Assembly: GCA_963667875.2 (NCBI GenBank)
Contig: CAXXGC010000013.1
Span: forward strand, 434,001 to 498,000
Length of the DNA stretch: 64,000 bases
Reading direction: 5' to 3'
Source: JAEXOD01 sp963667875
GTDB taxonomy: Bacteria > Bacteroidota > Ignavibacteria > Ignavibacteriales > Melioribacteraceae
A program made the position numbers and the translations under genes. Of this stretch, positions 45,793 to 54,316 are shown piece by piece. The notes beneath the pieces are model-generated. The model did no database searches. It was not told the DNA's origin and saw nothing but the letters and a program-made list of their open reading frames with translations. Every line of letters starts with the position of its first letter. Positions within the stretch are counted from its first letter, which is position 1.

Positions 45793-46371
45793 TTGAAACA
45801 AATTGCCCTTATGGGAGGAACATTTGATCCCATACATATTGGTCATTTATTAACTGCTTTATATATTTTGGAAGAAAAAAAATTTGACGAAATTCTTTTT
45901 ATGCCATGTTATATTTCTCCTTTAAAAACCGATGTTAAAAGTTCTTCTTCAGTACACAGATTAAATATGCTTAAGCTGGCTATTAATAAATATAAAGGCT
46001 TTAGTTTTTCGGATATGGAGATAAATAAAGAAGAAATTTCGTACACTTATAATACACTTGTTGAATTAAAAAATTCTGATGTTGAAATAAATTTAATAAT
46101 TGGCTACGATAATTATGCTGTTTTTGATAAATGGTATAAACCGGAATCTATTTTTGAAATTGCAAATGTTCTTGTATTAAACCGTGTTTCCAAATTTGAT
46201 AATTTTGAAATTAAACATAATTTTAAAGACAGATTTGAGTTTCTAAATAACCCAATTATTGAAATATCTTCAACAGATATAAGAAATAGAGTTAAATTGA
46301 ATAAAAATATCGATTTTTTTGTTACAAGCGAAGTAAAAGACTATATTAATAAAAATAATTTATACAAGTAA
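45793..46371 (+). CDS. nadD: Nicotinate-nucleotide adenylyltransferase
   Basis: A 192-residue NadD that joins nicotinate mononucleotide to ATP to form deamido-NAD. The nucleotidyltransferase motif GGTFDPIHIGHLL is at the N-terminus, and SSTDIRNRVKLNKNIDFFV near residue 156 is the C-terminal (S/T)xxR motif. Start is TTG with GCGAGGT upstream; the next ATG is inside the nucleotide-binding loop and cannot be used. Confidence 0.96.
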   Translation: MKQIALMGGTFDPIHIGHLLTALYILEEKKFDEILFMPCYISPLKTDVKSSSSVHRLNMLKLAINKYKGFSFSDMEINKEEISYTYNTLVELKNSDVEINLIIGYDNYAVFDKWYKPESIFEIANVLVLNRVSKFDNFEIKHNFKDRFEFLNNPIIEISSTDIRNRVKLNKNIDFFVTSEVKDYINKNNLYK

Positions 46372-46422
46372 AATTTACACTCATCAATTTTAATTTTAAT
46401 ACAAATCTTAGGAATAAGAATC

Positions 46423-47076
46423 ATTAATAAATTTATTTTCGTTTTAATTATTATTTTTTCGTTTTTTTTTGAAACAAAAACAATATTTGGACAATTTGTT
46501 TCCCCTTCTCTTTCGGAAGGAATTAATTATATTTCAAGTTATATAACTTCAAAAGAATTTGATTCATTAAAAGTAAAAAATAATGACCTAATGCTTGTCG
46601 ATTCAATATATGTTCACGCCTTAACATATTATAAATATGATCATTCCGAAGCATTATTAGCCATTACAATTACCTGCCTGCCAGTTACTACATTTGATAT
46701 TCAATTACCAATTATTAATATACCTTTATCGCTTAAACTTCCAGCTCCTGAAAAAAAGTATTTGGAAAAGAAAAAAAGAAATCTCCCCAGATATTTTATT
46801 GATTCAAATAAAACTAACGATATAGATAAATTGTCACATTTTTTTGGTAATGCATTTTGGAGTTATAATTTGAGAAATTCCAAATTTTCCACTATATTAG
46901 GATATGTTGTAGAATATTTTGAATCAATATTCAAAGTAAGCGGAGCACTTGATAAACGAGATTTGTACGCTAATAAACTTGGTGAAAATTTTGGTGTTTC
47001 GCTTTTATTTGATAAAAATATTATGCCTTCAAGTTATTTAGGTAAATTAATAAATTATACCGAGGATAGTAAATGA
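46423..47076 (+). CDS. Small secreted protein with probable non-AUG start
   Basis: About 217 residues, function unknown. No in-frame ATG, GTG, TTG or CTG lies between the nadD stop and ATG 46591, yet the intervening in-frame sequence encodes a convincing signal peptide (NKFIFVLIIIFSFFFETKTI ending IFGQ). The likely start is ATT 46423 or ATC 46420, with AGGA 6-9 bases upstream. Starting at ATG 46591 would discard the signal peptide. The mature part is basic and aromatic-rich with no recognised domain. The last 4 bases overlap the downstream sigma-54 regulator, so they are coupled. Confidence 0.65.
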   Translation: MNKFIFVLIIIFSFFFETKTIFGQFVSPSLSEGINYISSYITSKEFDSLKVKNNDLMLVDSIYVHALTYYKYDHSEALLAITITCLPVTTFDIQLPIINIPLSLKLPAPEKKYLEKKKRNLPRYFIDSNKTNDIDKLSHFFGNAFWSYNLRNSKFSTILGYVVEYFESIFKVSGALDKRDLYANKLGENFGVSLLFDKNIMPSSYLGKLINYTEDSK

Positions 47077-48431
47077 ATACTGTTTTTATAGTTGATGATG
47101 AAGTTGAAATATGCGAAAGTATAAAAATGATTTTGGAATATGAAAATTATGAAGTCGATTATACTACAAATTCGGAAAATTCATTAAGTATTATTTCCAA
47201 AAACGATTTTGACTGCATACTGCTTGATATTCAAATGCCGGGTAAAAACGGATTTGAAATATTAGATTATATTTATAAAAACAATATTAATTCAACCGTA
47301 GTTATGATTTCCGCCTTCAGTAGTTTGGAAAACGCCATTAAATCGACCAAACTTGGAGCTTTTGATTTTATTGAAAAACCGATAGACCGGGATAAATTAA
47401 TTATTAGTGTTAGGAATGCTGTAGAAAAATCAACCTTACGGAAAGAAAATGATAACTTAAAATCAAGTATTTTTGGTACAAGTAAAATAATTGGTGTAAG
47501 TAAATCAATAAAATCAATACTAAGTACAATTGAACGAGTTGCAAAAACCGAAGCAAGAATATTAATAACAGGTGAAAACGGAACCGGAAAGGAGTTAGCC
47601 GCTCAAGAAATTCACAAACAAAGCAGCCGGGCTAATGCCGAATTTGTTGAAGTAAATTGTGCAGCAATTCCAAACGAATTAATTGAATCGGAACTTTTTG
47701 GTCATGAAAAAGGATCCTTTACCGGGGCATTTAAACAAAGAATTGGTAAATTTCAACAGGCGCACAACGGTACATTGTTTTTAGATGAAATTGGCGACAT
47801 GAGTTTACAGGCTCAGGCAAAAGTACTTAAAGCAATTGAAGAAGGAAAAATTGAACGTGTTGGCGGAGAACAAAAAATTGAAGTTAATGTGCGTTTGGTT
47901 ACAGCCACTAATAAAAATTTGTTAGAAGAAATTGAAAAAGGAAATTTTAGAGAAGATTTATATCATCGTATTAATGTTATCCCGCTTCATATTTCCCCTC
48001 TTCGCGAAAGAAAAGAAGATATTCCATTGTTAATTGAATCATTTAATAAGGATATTAGCCAAAAATATCATCAAACACCTAAAATCTTTTCACCTGAATT
48101 ATTAAAACATCTTTCAAATCAGGAATGGAAAGGTAATATTAGAGAATTACGCAATTTTATTGAAAGAATAATTATAATGATTCCGCATGACTACTTAAAC
48201 GTTGGTGATGTTGTTTCGTTTACCCCTTATCAAAACTCCAAAGAAGAGGATTTATTTGATATTACAAATTCTTTTCAGGAATTTAAGGAAAAAACAGAAA
48301 AAATATTTATTTTACGCCAGCTTGAGGCAAATAATTGGAATATTAGCAAAACCGCAGAAATTTTAGATATTCAAAGAAGTCATTTATATACTAAAATTAA
48401 AAAATTCGGAATTGAAAAAGACTTTGATTAG
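47073..48431 (+). CDS. Sigma-54-dependent response regulator (NtrC type)
   Basis: A 452-residue transcription activator. Residues 1-120 form a receiver domain (VFIVDDEVEICESIKMILEY; the phosphorylatable Asp is in CILLDIQMPG). The AAA+ domain has Walker A GENGTGKELAAQEI, the sigma-54-contacting GAFTGA loop in GHEKGSFTGAFKQR, and Walker B TLFLDEIGDM. The C-terminal Fis-type HTH is NNWNISKTAEILDIQRSHLY. No sensor kinase is adjacent; the nearest sensory protein is the convergent PAS protein downstream. It overlaps the upstream secreted protein by 4 bases. Confidence 0.95.
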   Translation: MNTVFIVDDEVEICESIKMILEYENYEVDYTTNSENSLSIISKNDFDCILLDIQMPGKNGFEILDYIYKNNINSTVVMISAFSSLENAIKSTKLGAFDFIEKPIDRDKLIISVRNAVEKSTLRKENDNLKSSIFGTSKIIGVSKSIKSILSTIERVAKTEARILITGENGTGKELAAQEIHKQSSRANAEFVEVNCAAIPNELIESELFGHEKGSFTGAFKQRIGKFQQAHNGTLFLDEIGDMSLQAQAKVLKAIEEGKIERVGGEQKIEVNVRLVTATNKNLLEEIEKGNFREDLYHRINVIPLHISPLRERKEDIPLLIESFNKDISQKYHQTPKIFSPELLKHLSNQEWKGNIRELRNFIERIIIMIPHDYLNVGDVVSFTPYQNSKEEDLFDITNSFQEFKEKTEKIFILRQLEANNWNISKTAEILDIQRSHLYTKIKKFGIEKDFD

Positions 48432-49795
48432 TTTTGAATTACCGGGTTTCGCATAGCTAATAATTTTACCATTCTACCTCGGTATTCATTCATAATATTA
48501 AGGGCTTCAAATTTTATTACACTTCCGTTTCTGTCTTTAATTTTAACTTCAAACAACCCGGAAAAATTTAATTGAATTCTTTTTAAGTATTCATTCCGGT
48601 TTTCATTATCAAAAATTTCAAACAATGTTTTTTTTGTTAACGGATTTATTGTAATATTTGTTATGTTTTGAAATTCCGTATTTGCATCTAAAATAACACC
48701 GCTATCGTGATAAACTTGAAACGGGAATGTCCATAAAATTACCTTTTGATAATTATCAAGGGCCTCTTTTAATTCCAATTTATTTGAATAATTAGCCTTT
48801 AAGGTTGTAAGATCCATTGGAGTTGCTCGTCTGGATTCATCATCTTTAATTTTTTCAAAATCATCTTCAATTTTTTTAATTTTGGTAATATCTTCAGCAA
48901 ATCCTTGTATATATTGAATAAACCGTCCGCTTTCATCAAATTGAGGCAGCATATAATCACGAATCCAAACATTTTCACCGTTTTTATCTATTATTTTATA
49001 TTCACCCCAAGTAATTTCATTTGGGCTAAGTTTAAGACGTAATTTATGAAACACCCCAATATCGGTTGGATTAATTATAGCACTCCATCCCCCTAAATCT
49101 TCAACATCTCTAAGTTCATATCCTGTAAGTTTTTTAAAAGTTTTGCTTGTTTCTACTAATTGAAAACGAGAAGTAGAAATAACCCTGATTGTATAAAAAA
49201 ACGAGTCTTTAAGATTTGTAATTAAATTTATTTTTGATAATGCCGAATTTAATTTAGTTTCTGCTAATTTCCGTTTTTCTATTTCCTTCTCTAATTGTTG
49301 TCTTGTAACATTATTTTCTTTAACAAATTCATTTTTAATTGTTTCTTTTGCAAAATCCCACGCTTCTAAATTTAACACTTCAATTAAAGTGTACAATTTA
49401 TTACCAATTTTTATTGGTGATAACGCAACTTCAAACAATTTTTGTTCACCGGCAGAAGTCATAAATCGTTCGTAAACCAAATTTACTTTTTTGTTTAGAA
49501 AATCATTTTTAATATTAGTAATTTCTTTTACTAAAAATGGATCTATGGAATCTAATTTTGATTTAATAATCAAATTGATATCAATTGAATATAATAACGC
49601 GGCTTGTTTATTAGCAATTAATATATTATCAGTTGATATATCATACAATAATAAAGGATTTTTACAGTTGTCAAAAATAAATCGGTTAATAATTCTTAAA
49701 TTATTTAACGATTTTACTTTTTCTTCTAAATCAATTATTTCTTGTTTTTCCAAATTTTCATTTTGATCATTTTCAAAATTATCAGTGTCATTCAT
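48428..49795 (-). CDS. Three-PAS sensory protein without output domain
   Basis: A 455-residue cytoplasmic protein. A short N-terminal coiled coil is followed by PAS 1 (about 40-145, LLYDISTDNILIANKQAALL), a coiled-coil linker (about 150-185), PAS 2 with PAC (about 190-310, WGEYKIIDKNGENVWIRDYM), another linker and PAS 3 (about 345-450). No kinase, GGDEF, HTH or methyl-accepting domain is present. It may sense a small molecule or redox state and act through a partner. It is convergent with the sigma-54 regulator with a 4-base stop overlap. A signalling link is inference. Confidence 0.8.
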   Translation of the reverse strand: MNDTDNFENDQNENLEKQEIIDLEEKVKSLNNLRIINRFIFDNCKNPLLLYDISTDNILIANKQAALLYSIDINLIIKSKLDSIDPFLVKEITNIKNDFLNKKVNLVYERFMTSAGEQKLFEVALSPIKIGNKLYTLIEVLNLEAWDFAKETIKNEFVKENNVTRQQLEKEIEKRKLAETKLNSALSKINLITNLKDSFFYTIRVISTSRFQLVETSKTFKKLTGYELRDVEDLGGWSAIINPTDIGVFHKLRLKLSPNEITWGEYKIIDKNGENVWIRDYMLPQFDESGRFIQYIQGFAEDITKIKKIEDDFEKIKDDESRRATPMDLTTLKANYSNKLELKEALDNYQKVILWTFPFQVYHDSGVILDANTEFQNITNITINPLTKKTLFEIFDNENRNEYLKRIQLNFSGLFEVKIKDRNGSVIKFEALNIMNEYRGRMVKLLAMRNPVIQN

Positions 49796-49809
49796 ATTAA
49801 ACCTTTAGA

Positions 49810-50598
49810 TTAAAATTCTTGATTTCGCATGCCTATATGACATAATGCAAAATCATATTTAATTGGATCATTTTCATCAAATATTTTTAAATTTTTAGTA
49901 ATTTCTTCAGCCATTGACCAATTTACAATTTTTTTATTTGTCAATTTTAATTCTTTTGAAATTTTCGCAATATGAGTATCCAATGGTATAGTCAACTTAG
50001 ATGTAGGAATTTCTTCCCATAACCCAAAATCAAGTTCATCTTTGCGCACCATCCAGCGTAAAAACAGATTTAGTCGTTTACAAGCACTTCCTTTTGCCGG
50101 ATCAGGAAACATAAATTTAGTTCCGGTTGTTGGATTGCTGTATTTGTTAATAACTGAAGTAATATTTCTGTTAAAAAAGTATATCGAATTTTTTAAATCT
50201 TCGTCTTTTTCAAAATAATAAAGTAAAAACAAATATTTTAAAGACCCGTAATTTATAAGTATTTCCTTTAATGCCAAAAACAACGATATAATATCTTCGG
50301 AACTATAAAATCGATGGTATAAATTTTCAAATTTTTTAAGTTGTTTTTCTTTATTAAAATTTATAATAAAATCGTAAGGATGTTTACCCATCAACTTGTG
50401 AATTTTTTCCAATATCAACATAATTTGTTTAATATTTCCAAATGCAAATAGAGCTGATAAAATTCCGGATATTTCAATATCGTTAGAATTATTATATCTG
50501 TGTAAAAACTCCAAAGGATCAGGTGATATTTTACTTTTATCAAATGCTTTATAATGATATTCTAATTTTTGCTTCAATAAATTATTATTTTTTTTCAT
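49810..50598 (-). CDS. TIGR02757 family protein
   Basis: A 262-residue protein of a Bacteroidetes-group family of unknown function, distantly like HhH-GPD base-excision glycosylases. Family segments present are DPLEFLHRYNNSNDIEISGI, GKHPYDFIINFN, KRLNLFLRWMVRKDELDFGL and KLTIPLDTHIAKISKELKL, and it ends YDFALCHIGMRNQEF. The DTHI-like and DFALC elements resemble a helix-hairpin and catalytic region but I cannot assign a substrate. ATG 50598 is preferred to an upstream TTG. Confidence 0.78.
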   Translation of the reverse strand: MKKNNNLLKQKLEYHYKAFDKSKISPDPLEFLHRYNNSNDIEISGILSALFAFGNIKQIMLILEKIHKLMGKHPYDFIINFNKEKQLKKFENLYHRFYSSEDIISLFLALKEILINYGSLKYLFLLYYFEKDEDLKNSIYFFNRNITSVINKYSNPTTGTKFMFPDPAKGSACKRLNLFLRWMVRKDELDFGLWEEIPTSKLTIPLDTHIAKISKELKLTNKKIVNWSMAEEITKNLKIFDENDPIKYDFALCHIGMRNQEF

Positions 50599-50662
50599 TG
50601 TTTCCAAGTGTTTATAAAAGCATTTAATTTAGTATCACAAGTTTAAACTTCACGTATTCAGC

Positions 50663-51385
50663 TTATTTTCTATGGTTAGAAATAATATTTTTTAATTCTC
50701 TAATTGCCTGTTCTAATCCAACATAAATAGCGCGGGCAATTACAGCTTGTCCAATACTAACTTCATCAATATCCTCAAGAAAAACAAAATCATGCATGTT
50801 TGTATAATTTAAACCATGTCCGGCATTAACACCAAGCGAAAGTTTTTTTGCATATTTTGAAGCATGCCTAATTCTATCCAGTTCTTCAAAGGCGTCGTCT
50901 TCGTTTATTGAATTAGCAAATTTACCTGTATGTATTTCAATAAAATCGGCATCAATATCTTTGGAAGCATTTATCTGGTCAATATCAGGCTCAATAAATA
51001 ACGAAACCTTAATATCAGCCGCATGAAGTTTTTCAATCGTCTCGCTCATCAATTCAATATTATCAACCACATTAACTCCTCCCTCCGTAGTAAGCTCCAT
51101 ACGTTTTTCGGGAACAAGGGTGACCAGATCCGGTTGAACATCACATGCAATATCAATAATTTCAGGTACAGCAGCCATTTCCAAATCTAATTTAGTTTTT
51201 AACAGTTCTCTTAATAATCTAACATCCCTTTCGTTAATATGCCTTCTATCTTCCCGTAAGTGCACAACAATTCCATCAACACCATACAACTCCGCTAATA
51301 ACGCAAATGTTACAGGATCAGGTTCTTTTTCACCTCTTGCATTACGCAAAGTTGCCACATGATCTACATTTAAACTAAATTTCAT
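50663..51385 (-). CDS. pdxJ: Pyridoxine 5'-phosphate synthase
   Basis: A 240-residue PdxJ, which condenses 1-deoxyxylulose 5-phosphate with 3-amino-2-oxopropyl phosphate to make pyridoxine 5'-phosphate. Recognisable segments: MKFSLNVDHVATLRNARGEK at the N-terminus, VHLREDRRHINERDVRLL, and HTGKFANSINEDDAFEELD and GVNAGHGLNYTN in the C-terminal half. The size is normal. It implies the DXP-dependent vitamin B6 route in this organism. It follows the CPBP gene with 16 bases between. Confidence 0.97.
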   Translation of the reverse strand: MKFSLNVDHVATLRNARGEKEPDPVTFALLAELYGVDGIVVHLREDRRHINERDVRLLRELLKTKLDLEMAAVPEIIDIACDVQPDLVTLVPEKRMELTTEGGVNVVDNIELMSETIEKLHAADIKVSLFIEPDIDQINASKDIDADFIEIHTGKFANSINEDDAFEELDRIRHASKYAKKLSLGVNAGHGLNYTNMHDFVFLEDIDEVSIGQAVIARAIYVGLEQAIRELKNIISNHRK

Positions 51386-51401
51386 ATTCTAATACCTTAT
51401 A

Positions 51402-52187
51402 TTAATTAAAACCTATAATTTTTAATAAAGAATTAAGATCTATTCCATATTCATAATTTTTAAATCTTAATACTGTAATTAAATCAATTCCAAACATAAT
51501 TGCAAAATGTACAAAAAATCCATATAAAAAAGAACGTGTTCGTAATGCTAATATTCCAAGCGCAATACCTCCTAAAATGGCACTAAACGTCTCCAGAGCA
51601 GGTTTACCGTTATGAAGTATAACAAATGGTATTAATTGTATTAAAACGGAATAATAGCCAAATTTGGGGTATAAACCAAAAAGTAAAAAACCCCTAAATA
51701 CAAATTCCCAGGCATATAAATAAAACAACATTCCAATTTCGTAATAAATAAAAATACGATAATCGGTTTTTGCCATGGATAAATGCGGATATTTTTCCAC
51801 AAAAGCCGGAAATGAAGATACTACCCATAATATTGGGATCATAAAAGAGATAAATATTAATGTATAAAACAAACCCGATTTATAATCCCCAAAAGTAAGT
51901 CCGTAATCTTTTGTTTTTTCTTTTAGAATTAGCTTAATAATAACAACGGTTAATATTCCATAAACAAAAAAATCGCAAATAAACCAATACAAAAACTCGT
52001 AAAGATCCGAATAAGGATTATCTATAAAATAATTTGGCAAAATATTTAGAATAAAAAACTTACGCGAAGAATAATACCATGATATTGTTTGTAATATCGC
52101 AAAAGATAAAAATATAATTATTACCTTTTTTTCAAGTCCGCCAATAATTTTAACCAGATTTGATAATTCATTTTTAATTTTATTCAT
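51402..52187 (-). CDS. CPBP family intramembrane glutamic endopeptidase
   Basis: A 261-residue membrane protein with about seven or eight helices. Motif 1 reads WEFVFRGFLLFGL, where the first residue of the canonical EExxxR is Trp but the catalytic Glu-xxx-Arg is kept. FVILHNGKPA and GFFVHFAIMFGIDL carry the two histidine motifs. These proteases (Rce1/CAAX type) cleave membrane proteins or protect against bacteriocins; a target cannot be assigned. It is followed by pdxJ. Confidence 0.85.
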   Translation of the reverse strand: MNKIKNELSNLVKIIGGLEKKVIIIFLSFAILQTISWYYSSRKFFILNILPNYFIDNPYSDLYEFLYWFICDFFVYGILTVVIIKLILKEKTKDYGLTFGDYKSGLFYTLIFISFMIPILWVVSSFPAFVEKYPHLSMAKTDYRIFIYYEIGMLFYLYAWEFVFRGFLLFGLYPKFGYYSVLIQLIPFVILHNGKPALETFSAILGGIALGILALRTRSFLYGFFVHFAIMFGIDLITVLRFKNYEYGIDLNSLLKIIGFN

Positions 52188-52333
52188 ATAACTTTTTGTT
52201 TATTTTATTCCGTTATCATCCAAAATTTTTATTTTTGGGTTAAAACCCGAATTCTTTTGTTTTACAATCCCCAGCTTAAAGAGACTGTATTAAAACTGGG
52301 GATAATTATATTAGGATTGCTGTTTATATACAA

Positions 52334-52360
52334 CACATAATGTCACCCTTTCAGGGTTCA
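52334..52360 (+). repeat. Dispersed intergenic repeat, copy 3
   Basis: ACATAATGTCACCCTTTCAGGG-type sequence, 21 bases before another member. It resembles the copies at 16945, 52381 and 30544, but with more differences. Confidence 0.55.
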
Positions 52361-52380
52361 ACTGCTATTTTTCTACTTTT

Positions 52381-52413
52381 GCTACAATTATGTCATCCCT
52401 TCAGGATTATTTA
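52381..52413 (+). repeat. Dispersed intergenic repeat, copy 2
   Basis: About 33 bases, with ATGTCATCCCTTC then AGGATTATTTA; the best match is 16945-16976, two differences in 32. Both are preceded by CTACAAT. The sites are 35 kb apart, so the element is dispersed. Confidence 0.7.
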
Positions 52414-52515
52414 GTGACATACTACATATTATGATACAATCAATTACCGTTTTTTTTGCTCACTCAGGAGTACGGCATAACCGTGCCAGGTTTGTAACCG
52501 TGAGTAACTCAACCA

Positions 52516-52546
52516 AAAAGTGGAACCCCGGCGGAGTTCCACTTTT
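52516..52546 (-). terminator. Intrinsic terminator after the aldehyde dehydrogenase gene
   Basis: AAAAGTGGAAC, 9-base loop, GTTCCACTTTT: an 11-bp perfect stem with a T-rich end on the minus strand (CTTTTTGG). It lies 25 bases past the dehydrogenase stop codon. Confidence 0.78.
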
Positions 52547-52570
52547 GAATCTGTTTTTTCAACCTATAAC

Positions 52571-54103
52571 CTAAATATCAAACTTAATTCCTTGTGCTAA
52601 AGGCAAAGTTTTTCCATAGTTAATGGTATTGGTTTGTCTTCGCATATAAGCTTTCCAAGCATCGGAACCTGATTCTCTTCCACCGCCGGTTTCTTTTTCA
52701 CCGCCAAAAGCACCGCCAATTTCTGCTCCCGAAGTTCCAATATTAACATTTGCAATTCCGCAATCCGAACCGGCAGCAGATAAAAACTCTTCTGCTTCAC
52801 GCATGTTTAAAGTAAATATTGCAGATGATAAACCTTGTACAACATCATTTTGAATTGCTATAGCATTAGAAACATCACCTGAATATTTAATTAAATATAA
52901 AATAGGAGCAAAAGTTTCTTCCTGAACAATTGAATATTTGTTGTCGGCTTCAACAATAGCAGGCTGCACATAACATCCCGATTCATATCCTTCACCGGTT
53001 AAAACTTCTCCGCCGTATAAAATATTTCCGCCTTCTTCTTTGGCTTTTATTAAAGCATTGCTAAATAATTTTACGGCCATTTTATCAATCAAAGGCCCAA
53101 CATGATTTTTTGAATCTAACGGAGAACCAATTTTTAATGATTTATATGCTTTAACAAGAGATTCTTTTACTCTGTCAAAAATGTCTTCGTGAATAATCAA
53201 TCGTCTTGTGGATGTACATCTTTGACCGGCAGTACCAACAGCACCAAAAACAATAGCAGGAACTGCCATTTGTAAATCGGTATCTTTAGTCATAATAATA
53301 GCATTATTACCACCAAGCTCTAATATTGATCTTCCGAATCTTTTTGCAATAACCTGGGCGGCGTGTCTGCCAACTTCAGTAGAACCCGTAATGGAAACCA
53401 TTGGAATTCGTTTATCATTTAATAATTTTTCACCAATAGTAGCACCTTTGCCAATTACCAAAGAGAATAACCCTTCAGGTAAATTTTGTTCTTTAATTAC
53501 TGTGCCAAGTATGTTTTGAACTGCAATAGCTGTTAATGGAACTTTTGATGACGGTTTCCACAAATTTGTGTCACCGCATACTGTAGCAAGCATCGCATTC
53601 CATGACCATACTGCAACCGGAAAATTAAAAGCACTTATTGTTCCAACTACCCCTAATGGATGATACTGATCATACATTCTATGGCTGGGTCGTTCCGAAT
53701 GCATTGTAAATCCATATAACTGGCGCGAAAGGCCTACTGCAAAATCGCAGATATCAATCATTTCTTGAACTTCACCTAATCCTTCCTGTAACGATTTACC
53801 CATTTCATACGATACTAATGTGCCAAGAGGTTCTTTAAATTCGCGTAATTTTAATCCTATTAATCTTACTATTTCCCCACGTTTAGGCGCGGGAAATAAT
53901 CTCCACTCTAAAAAAGCCTGATGCGCTTTTTCTACAACATTTTCATAATCTGCTTCTGAGGCTTGATATACTGATGCAATAAATTTTCCGTCAACCGGCG
54001 AATAAATATTTAACTCTCCGCTTTCGGTCGAGCTGTTCCAATTTAAACCTGTTGATGAACCAAAATTCTTTTCTTTAATACCTAATTTCTCTAAAAATTC
54101 CAT
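52571..54103 (-). CDS. NAD-dependent aldehyde dehydrogenase, ALDH7-like
   Basis: A 510-residue aldehyde dehydrogenase. It resembles ALDH7A1/AmaB-type aminoadipic semialdehyde dehydrogenases: N-terminal FLEKLGIKEKNFGSSTG, NAD-binding ISAFNFPVAVWSWNAMLATV and PSSKVPLTA, the catalytic Glu in LELGGNNAIIM and the nucleophilic Cys in GTAGQRCTSTRRL. The final FGGEKETGGGRESGSDAWK is also conserved. A role in lysine catabolism is likely but not proven. The ATG at 54103 has GAAGGGA upstream; an in-frame TTG five codons earlier is less likely. Confidence 0.9.
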   Translation of the reverse strand: MEFLEKLGIKEKNFGSSTGLNWNSSTESGELNIYSPVDGKFIASVYQASEADYENVVEKAHQAFLEWRLFPAPKRGEIVRLIGLKLREFKEPLGTLVSYEMGKSLQEGLGEVQEMIDICDFAVGLSRQLYGFTMHSERPSHRMYDQYHPLGVVGTISAFNFPVAVWSWNAMLATVCGDTNLWKPSSKVPLTAIAVQNILGTVIKEQNLPEGLFSLVIGKGATIGEKLLNDKRIPMVSITGSTEVGRHAAQVIAKRFGRSILELGGNNAIIMTKDTDLQMAVPAIVFGAVGTAGQRCTSTRRLIIHEDIFDRVKESLVKAYKSLKIGSPLDSKNHVGPLIDKMAVKLFSNALIKAKEEGGNILYGGEVLTGEGYESGCYVQPAIVEADNKYSIVQEETFAPILYLIKYSGDVSNAIAIQNDVVQGLSSAIFTLNMREAEEFLSAAGSDCGIANVNIGTSGAEIGGAFGGEKETGGGRESGSDAWKAYMRRQTNTINYGKTLPLAQGIKFDI

Positions 54104-54316
54104 AAATTTTCCCTTCAATTTTAGTTTTTAATAAACTGAATTTTTGTAGTTTTTAATTAAGCATTTCATAATCAAATTAAAATCTAAATAATACGTTAAG
54201 AATATAAACCCATAAAAGCAAGCTATTTTTTATTAAAATTTTAATGATAATTAGTATTTAAAACAAAAAAAGCTGCCCGTTAAAGACAGCCTTTTTTAGA
54301 AAAATATTATATTTTA
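54104..54316. other. Short AT-rich intergenic region
   Basis: 213 bases between the aldehyde dehydrogenase and the DHOD-like genes. Apart from the DHOD-like terminator (54265-54297) it is AT-rich with no ORF or clear RNA. A promoter for the aldehyde dehydrogenase gene is expected here but no convincing motif was found. Confidence 0.55.
54265..54297 (-). terminator. Intrinsic terminator after the DHOD-like gene
   Basis: AAAAGGCTGTC, loop, GGGCAGCTTTTTTT on the minus strand: a 7-8 bp stem with a good T-run 20 bases past the stop codon. Confidence 0.75.

Larger units (their letters stand above)
52188..52570. other. Intergenic repeat island between the aldehyde dehydrogenase and CPBP genes
   Basis: 383 bases with no ORF. 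It contains two copies of the dispersed repeat (52334-52360 and 52381-52413), a GC-rich palindrome-like stretch with ACGG-CCGT half-sites and GAGTGAG/CTCACTC arms (about 52462-52510), and the aldehyde dehydrogenase terminator (52516-52546). Confidence 0.6.

Noticed and set aside
48428..49795. Histidine kinase for the adjacent response regulator
   Set aside because: No H-box, N-box or ATPase motif is present after the PAS domains.
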